The notes under the pieces: generated by a model | Seen by the model: the letters and a program-made list of their open reading frames with translations, nothing else | Database searches by the model: none | Told to the model about the DNA's origin: nothing | Made by a program: the position numbers and the translations under genes | Assembly (NCBI GenBank): GCA_036499165.1 | Contig: DASYEE010000148.1 | Span: forward strand, 1-8,844 | Direction: 5' to 3' | DNA length: 8,844 bases | Origin: Galbitalea sp036499165 | GTDB taxonomy: Bacteria > Actinomycetota > Actinomycetes > Actinomycetales > Microbacteriaceae | In this document: positions 6,138-8,844 of the stretch, in pieces | Layout of the letters: every line of letters begins with the position of its first letter | How positions within the stretch are numbered: the first letter of the stretch is position 1

Positions 6138-7145
6138 TTAGCGACCGCCGAGCGCAAGGTCGAGCGCAAGGTCGCGACCAAGGTCGAGTGCGGCGGCGGC
6201 GATCGCTGCGGAGGTCGGGACGTCACGCATCCAGAGGGGCGCAGCGGCCGACCGGATGCCCAGGGCCTCGATTCCCGGAAGGGCTGCGGCATCCTCGTCA
6301 GCGACCAGCCACGCATCCAGCACACCGGAAGCTCCACGCGCCCCGTAGTGCCGGGCGACCGCTTCTGCGCTTGTCTCGACCCCGATCGCCGTCAGGCAGG
6401 CATCCGCCATTCCGCGCACGACAGCGCCGCCGATGATGGGCGAGATCCCGACGACCGGTGCGGCGGTAGCGGTGACGGCATCGCAGATGCCGGGAATGCC
6501 GAGAATTGTGCCGATCGAGACCACCGGATTGGATGGCGCAATCAGCACGACATCGGCATCGGCGATGGCCTCGATCACGCCCGGTGCCGCCGTGGATGTC
6601 GTGACGCCGTGCTGCACGAATGCGCGAGCCGGGAGAGCAGCCCGATAGCGCGTCCACCATTCCTGGAAGTGCAGTTCGCGCTCGGTCGCCGACTCTTCAT
6701 CGGCGACGACGACGTGAGTTTCGACTTCGTCGTTGGTGGCGGGGATGAGGTGAACGCCGAGCTCCCAGCGCGCGGTGATCTGATCGGTGGCTTCGGCGAG
6801 GCTCAGGCCCGATCGCAGCAGGTGGCTGCGGGTGATGTGCGTACCGAGGTCGAGGTCACCAAGCGTGAACCACGGCCATCCGACCCCATACGCCCGCAAC
6901 TCGCCGCTCACCCGCTCGGTCTCTCCGATCCGACCCCAACCGCGCACCTCGTCGTTCTGGCCAGCGAGCGTGTACATGATCGAATCGAGGTCTGGCGCGA
7001 TTCGCAGGCCCATCAGCCACATGTCGTCCCCAGTGTTGGCGATTGCTGTGATGGTCGAGCCGGGCAGGTGGTCCTGGACATGGGCGCGGAGTCCGCGAAG
7101 GAAGCGGGCGCCGCCGACGCCACCGGAGAGAACTGTGATCTTCAT
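6138..7145 (-). CDS. cofD: 2-phospho-L-lactate/enolpyruvyl transferase CofD (FbiA)
   Basis: CofD transfers the phospho-acid moiety from the GDP-linked donor made by CofC onto Fo, giving F420-0 or dehydro-F420-0. It has 335 aa, close to FbiA (about 331), and starts at an ATG with family sequence from residue 1: KITVLSGGVGGARFLRGL (2-19, glycine-rich nucleotide loop), ANTGDDMWLMGLRIAPDLDSI (36-56, the NTGDD Fo/metal-binding motif), GWPWFTLGDLDLGTHI (89-104), EVETHVVV (140-147), HFQEWWTRYR (159-168), IAPSNPVVSIGTIL (202-215) and VVGISPIIGG (231-240). The last 17 residues are a repetitive Asp-Leu tail encoded by a 12-bp tandem repeat. The upstream gap to the divergent moxR gene is 65 nt. It is followed by fbiC after 57-99 nt, depending on the fbiC start, and the two are likely cotranscribed. 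No ribosome binding site stands out. Confidence 0.96.
   Translation of the reverse strand: MKITVLSGGVGGARFLRGLRAHVQDHLPGSTITAIANTGDDMWLMGLRIAPDLDSIMYTLAGQNDEVRGWGRIGETERVSGELRAYGVGWPWFTLGDLDLGTHITRSHLLRSGLSLAEATDQITARWELGVHLIPATNDEVETHVVVADEESATERELHFQEWWTRYRAALPARAFVQHGVTTSTAAPGVIEAIADADVVLIAPSNPVVSIGTILGIPGICDAVTATAAPVVGISPIIGGAVVRGMADACLTAIGVETSAEAVARHYGARGASGVLDAWLVADEDAAALPGIEALGIRSAAAPLWMRDVPTSAAIAAAALDLGRDLALDLALGGR
6150..6173 (-). repeat. 12-bp tandem duplication in the cofD 3' end
   Basis: GAGCGCAAGGTC (plus strand) occurs twice without mismatch, and a third degraded copy sharing CAAGGTC follows at 6174-6185. On the coding strand this gives DLGR-DLAL-DLAL before the terminal GGR. 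It looks like a recent in-frame duplication in the dispensable C-terminal tail. Confidence 0.8.
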
Positions 7146-7210
7146 CGTGCTTACAAGCTAGTAGCAACTTCGCAGGTAACGATTCGTACTCGATCTGGCA
7201 GACTCGTGAC
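7146..7210. promoter_or_regulatory. 65-nt divergent promoter region between cofD and moxR
   Basis: This gap must hold, or overlap, the promoters for both directions. On the minus strand TAGCTT (complement of 7155-7160) matches TANNNT, 9 nt before the cofD ATG. On the plus strand CAGACT (7199-7204) is a weaker -10-like hexamer exactly 6 nt before the moxR GTG at 7211. Neither has a good -35 hexamer, and neither gene has a Shine-Dalgarno sequence, so both transcripts may be leaderless or nearly so. I found no clear operator palindrome. Confidence 0.35.
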
Positions 7211-8251
7211 GTGAACTCATTCCCTGCGAAATTCGAGCCGGGACACGCTGAAGTGTCCCTGCCCGTCGCAGAACCCATGCCCATAGACCAGTTTCTTAAG
7301 CTCTCGAAGCGCATCATCGAGACGATCGAGACGGTCATCGATGGCAAGCGCGACGCGATCGAGATAGCCCTCATGGTGTTGCTTGCGGAGGGGCACCTCC
7401 TGATCGAGGATGTCCCGGGTGTGGGCAAGACCATGCTGGCCCGCGCTCTCGCACGGAGCGTCGACTGCTCGGTTTCGCGCATCCAGTTCACCCCAGACCT
7501 GCTGCCTGCCGACATCACCGGAGTGTCTGTCTTCAACCAGTCGGAACGGGAGTTCGAGTTCAAGCCGGGCCCGGTTTTCGCCAACATCGTCATCGGCGAC
7601 GAAATCAACAGGGCCAGCCCGAAGACGCAGTCTGCCCTCCTGGAGTCAATGGAGGAACGACAGGTGACGGTGGATGGCAAGACCTACCTGCTCGCAAACC
7701 CGTTTACGGTCGTTGCCACCCAGAACCCGATCGAGATGGAGGGAACATACGCCCTCCCTGAAGCCCAGCGCGATCGCTTCATGGCGCGCATTTCGATGGG
7801 CTACCCCGATCCGGCGTCAGAGATCGACATGCTGAGAACGCGGGCGACCTCCAGCCCGCTGGATGCCCTGACTCCCGTTGTGGGATCAGCTGAGCTGTCT
7901 TCGATGATTGCAACGGCGAGGGCGGTGTTCGCGAGTCCGGCCGTTGAGCAATACGCGGTCGCAATCGCTCAGGCGACACGGCGGGATTCCGAGTTGCGGC
8001 TGGGGGCCAGCCCCCGGGCAACACTGCAGCTGGTGCGCGCCGCAAAGGCGCGATCAGCACTCGATGGACGCGAGTTCGTGCTTCCTGACGACATCAATGC
8101 GCTCGCGGTCTCGGTGCTCGGGCACCGCCTCATCCCGTCCGGTCGGGTCGGCGTAACGGTCGGTGGGTACTCCGGCGAGACTATCGCCGAGATCGTCACG
8201 CGGATCGTGGCTGAGACGCCCGTCCCGCTTGGCGCCCGCAGCGGCGACTGA
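7211..8251 (+). CDS. MoxR-family AAA+ ATPase
   Basis: This is a 346-aa cytoplasmic AAA+ ATPase of the MoxR type, a group thought to act as chaperones for maturation of partner proteins. Motifs in order are Walker A EDVPGVGKT (66-74), FTPDLLPADITG (93-104), Walker B IVIGDEINRA (126-135, Asp130-Glu131), the family segment KTQSALLESMEERQVTVDG (138-156), sensor 1 VVATQNP (167-173), EGTYALPEAQRDRF (177-190) with the arginine-finger region, and sensor 2 region GASPRATLQLVRAAKA (265-280). All catalytic positions are present. The GTG at 7211 is chosen because no earlier in-frame start lies in the gap. An internal ATG at codon 23 would also leave the whole domain intact. It is followed after 5 nt by a DUF58 gene, the usual partner. 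Its client cannot be told from this window. Confidence 0.95.
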   Translation: MNSFPAKFEPGHAEVSLPVAEPMPIDQFLKLSKRIIETIETVIDGKRDAIEIALMVLLAEGHLLIEDVPGVGKTMLARALARSVDCSVSRIQFTPDLLPADITGVSVFNQSEREFEFKPGPVFANIVIGDEINRASPKTQSALLESMEERQVTVDGKTYLLANPFTVVATQNPIEMEGTYALPEAQRDRFMARISMGYPDPASEIDMLRTRATSSPLDALTPVVGSAELSSMIATARAVFASPAVEQYAVAIAQATRRDSELRLGASPRATLQLVRAAKARSALDGREFVLPDDINALAVSVLGHRLIPSGRVGVTVGGYSGETIAEIVTRIVAETPVPLGARSGD

Positions 8252-8256
8252 GCCCG

Positions 8257-8844
8257 ATGCCGCGAACCAGCCGATTCTCCGCCCGACGGCAGCTACAAGT
8301 GGCCGCGCGCAGTGAGTCGGCGCGCAGTAAGCCAGTGCGTACGAGCTGGGCGAGACCGACTCTTCGGGGCTGGGTGTTCCTCGTGGGCGGCATCTGCGCG
8401 GCGGTGATCGCGTACATCGTCGGTCGCACGGAGTTCCTGTACGCCGCCGGATTCATGATCCTGCTGCCGATTGTCGGCCTGCTCATCGTGCGGCTGCGAC
8501 CGCTTCGGCTGACCGTTGTGCGCACCTTTTCCCCGGCCGTCGTCACAGCCGGAACACCGACCATCATCGAGCTCTCCGTGCGCAACGTGTCCGGGTTCGC
8601 CAGCGCCGCGGCGATCTGGACCGATCGCATCCCGTGGACGCCCCACACAGCCGGGCCAGGTACGCTTCCCGTGCTCGCACCGGGCGCCGTCGCAACGGGA
8701 GCCCGGGGGGCGAGGCTCGGCTATTCCCTTCGCCCGACGCTGCGCGGCGTCTACGACATCGGCCCTCTCGAAGTCTCGTACAACGACCCGTTCGGCCTGG
8801 CATCCGGCAATGTCGCCGTCGGCAGCAGCCAGTCGCTCTACGTC
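8257..8844 (+). CDS. DUF58 domain membrane protein, 3' end outside window
   Basis: An open frame starts at the ATG at 8257 and continues without a stop to the last base (196 codons visible). The N-terminus is basic and likely cytoplasmic. Two adjacent hydrophobic helices follow, at about 38-56 (GWVFLVGGICAAVIAYIVG) and 60-78 (FLYAAGFMILLPIVGLLIV). A soluble beta-rich part then contains LTVVRTFSPAVVTAGTP (85-101) and the DUF58 hallmark RPTLRGVYDIGP...YNDPFGL (159-181). The conserved DUF58 core, often with a von Willebrand-A-like fold, would lie beyond the edge. It starts 5 nt after the MoxR stop, the classic MoxR-DUF58 pairing, so coexpression is very likely. No strong ribosome binding site is seen; coupling to moxR translation may serve. 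Such operons commonly continue with a transglutaminase-like gene, which I cannot see here. Confidence 0.9.
   Translation, partial: MPRTSRFSARRQLQVAARSESARSKPVRTSWARPTLRGWVFLVGGICAAVIAYIVGRTEFLYAAGFMILLPIVGLLIVRLRPLRLTVVRTFSPAVVTAGTPTIIELSVRNVSGFASAAAIWTDRIPWTPHTAGPGTLPVLAPGAVATGARGARLGYSLRPTLRGVYDIGPLEVSYNDPFGLASGNVAVGSSQSLYV

Noticed and set aside
6348..7214. Plus-strand open frame (288 codons) opposite cofD
   Set aside because: Every cofD motif is intact on the other strand; the plus-strand translation has no family features.

Overview
The window looks like chromosome from a high-GC actinobacterium, most likely of the Microbacteriaceae type. The reasons are a fused CofG-CofH enzyme (FbiC), a free-standing CofE, a DUF222/HNH '13E12-type' nuclease gene, frequent GTG starts, and starts without Shine-Dalgarno sequences. 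The family assignment is inference. The gene families come from motif reading of the translations, without database searches.

Layout. Positions 1-1297 (+) hold cofE (5' end outside the window) and cofC, overlapping by 8 nt. Positions 1384-3386 (+) hold a DUF222-HNH endonuclease gene and a DUF4279-family gene that overlap at GTGA. On the minus strand, cofD (7145 to 6138) is followed by fbiC (about 6038 to 3420), which converges on the DUF4279 gene with a 33-nt gap. From 7211 (+), diverging from cofD, a MoxR-type AAA+ ATPase gene is followed after 5 nt by a DUF58 gene that runs off the right edge. No gene-free stretch exceeds 100 nt. I see no tRNA, rRNA, CRISPR array or insertion sequence.

How the genes work together. 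FbiC makes the deazaflavin Fo. CofC activates a phospho-acid with GTP. CofD joins the two into F420-0 (or its dehydro form), and CofE adds the glutamate tail. All the core F420 enzymes are therefore here, split into two converging units by the HNH/DUF4279 pair. The CofE lacks the C-terminal nitroreductase domain of mycobacterial FbiB, so if the phosphoenolpyruvate route is used, the dehydro-F420 reductase must be encoded elsewhere. MoxR-DUF58 is a separate, common chaperone-type operon of unknown target.

Most of the window is ordinary metabolism. The less ordinary points are the HNH/DUF4279 pair inside the F420 locus, short in-frame tandem repeats in three genes, and a repeated arrangement of a -10-like hexamer, exactly 6 nt, then the start codon at three genes, which suggests leaderless transcripts. 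I did not find a convincing new multi-gene defence or mobile system.
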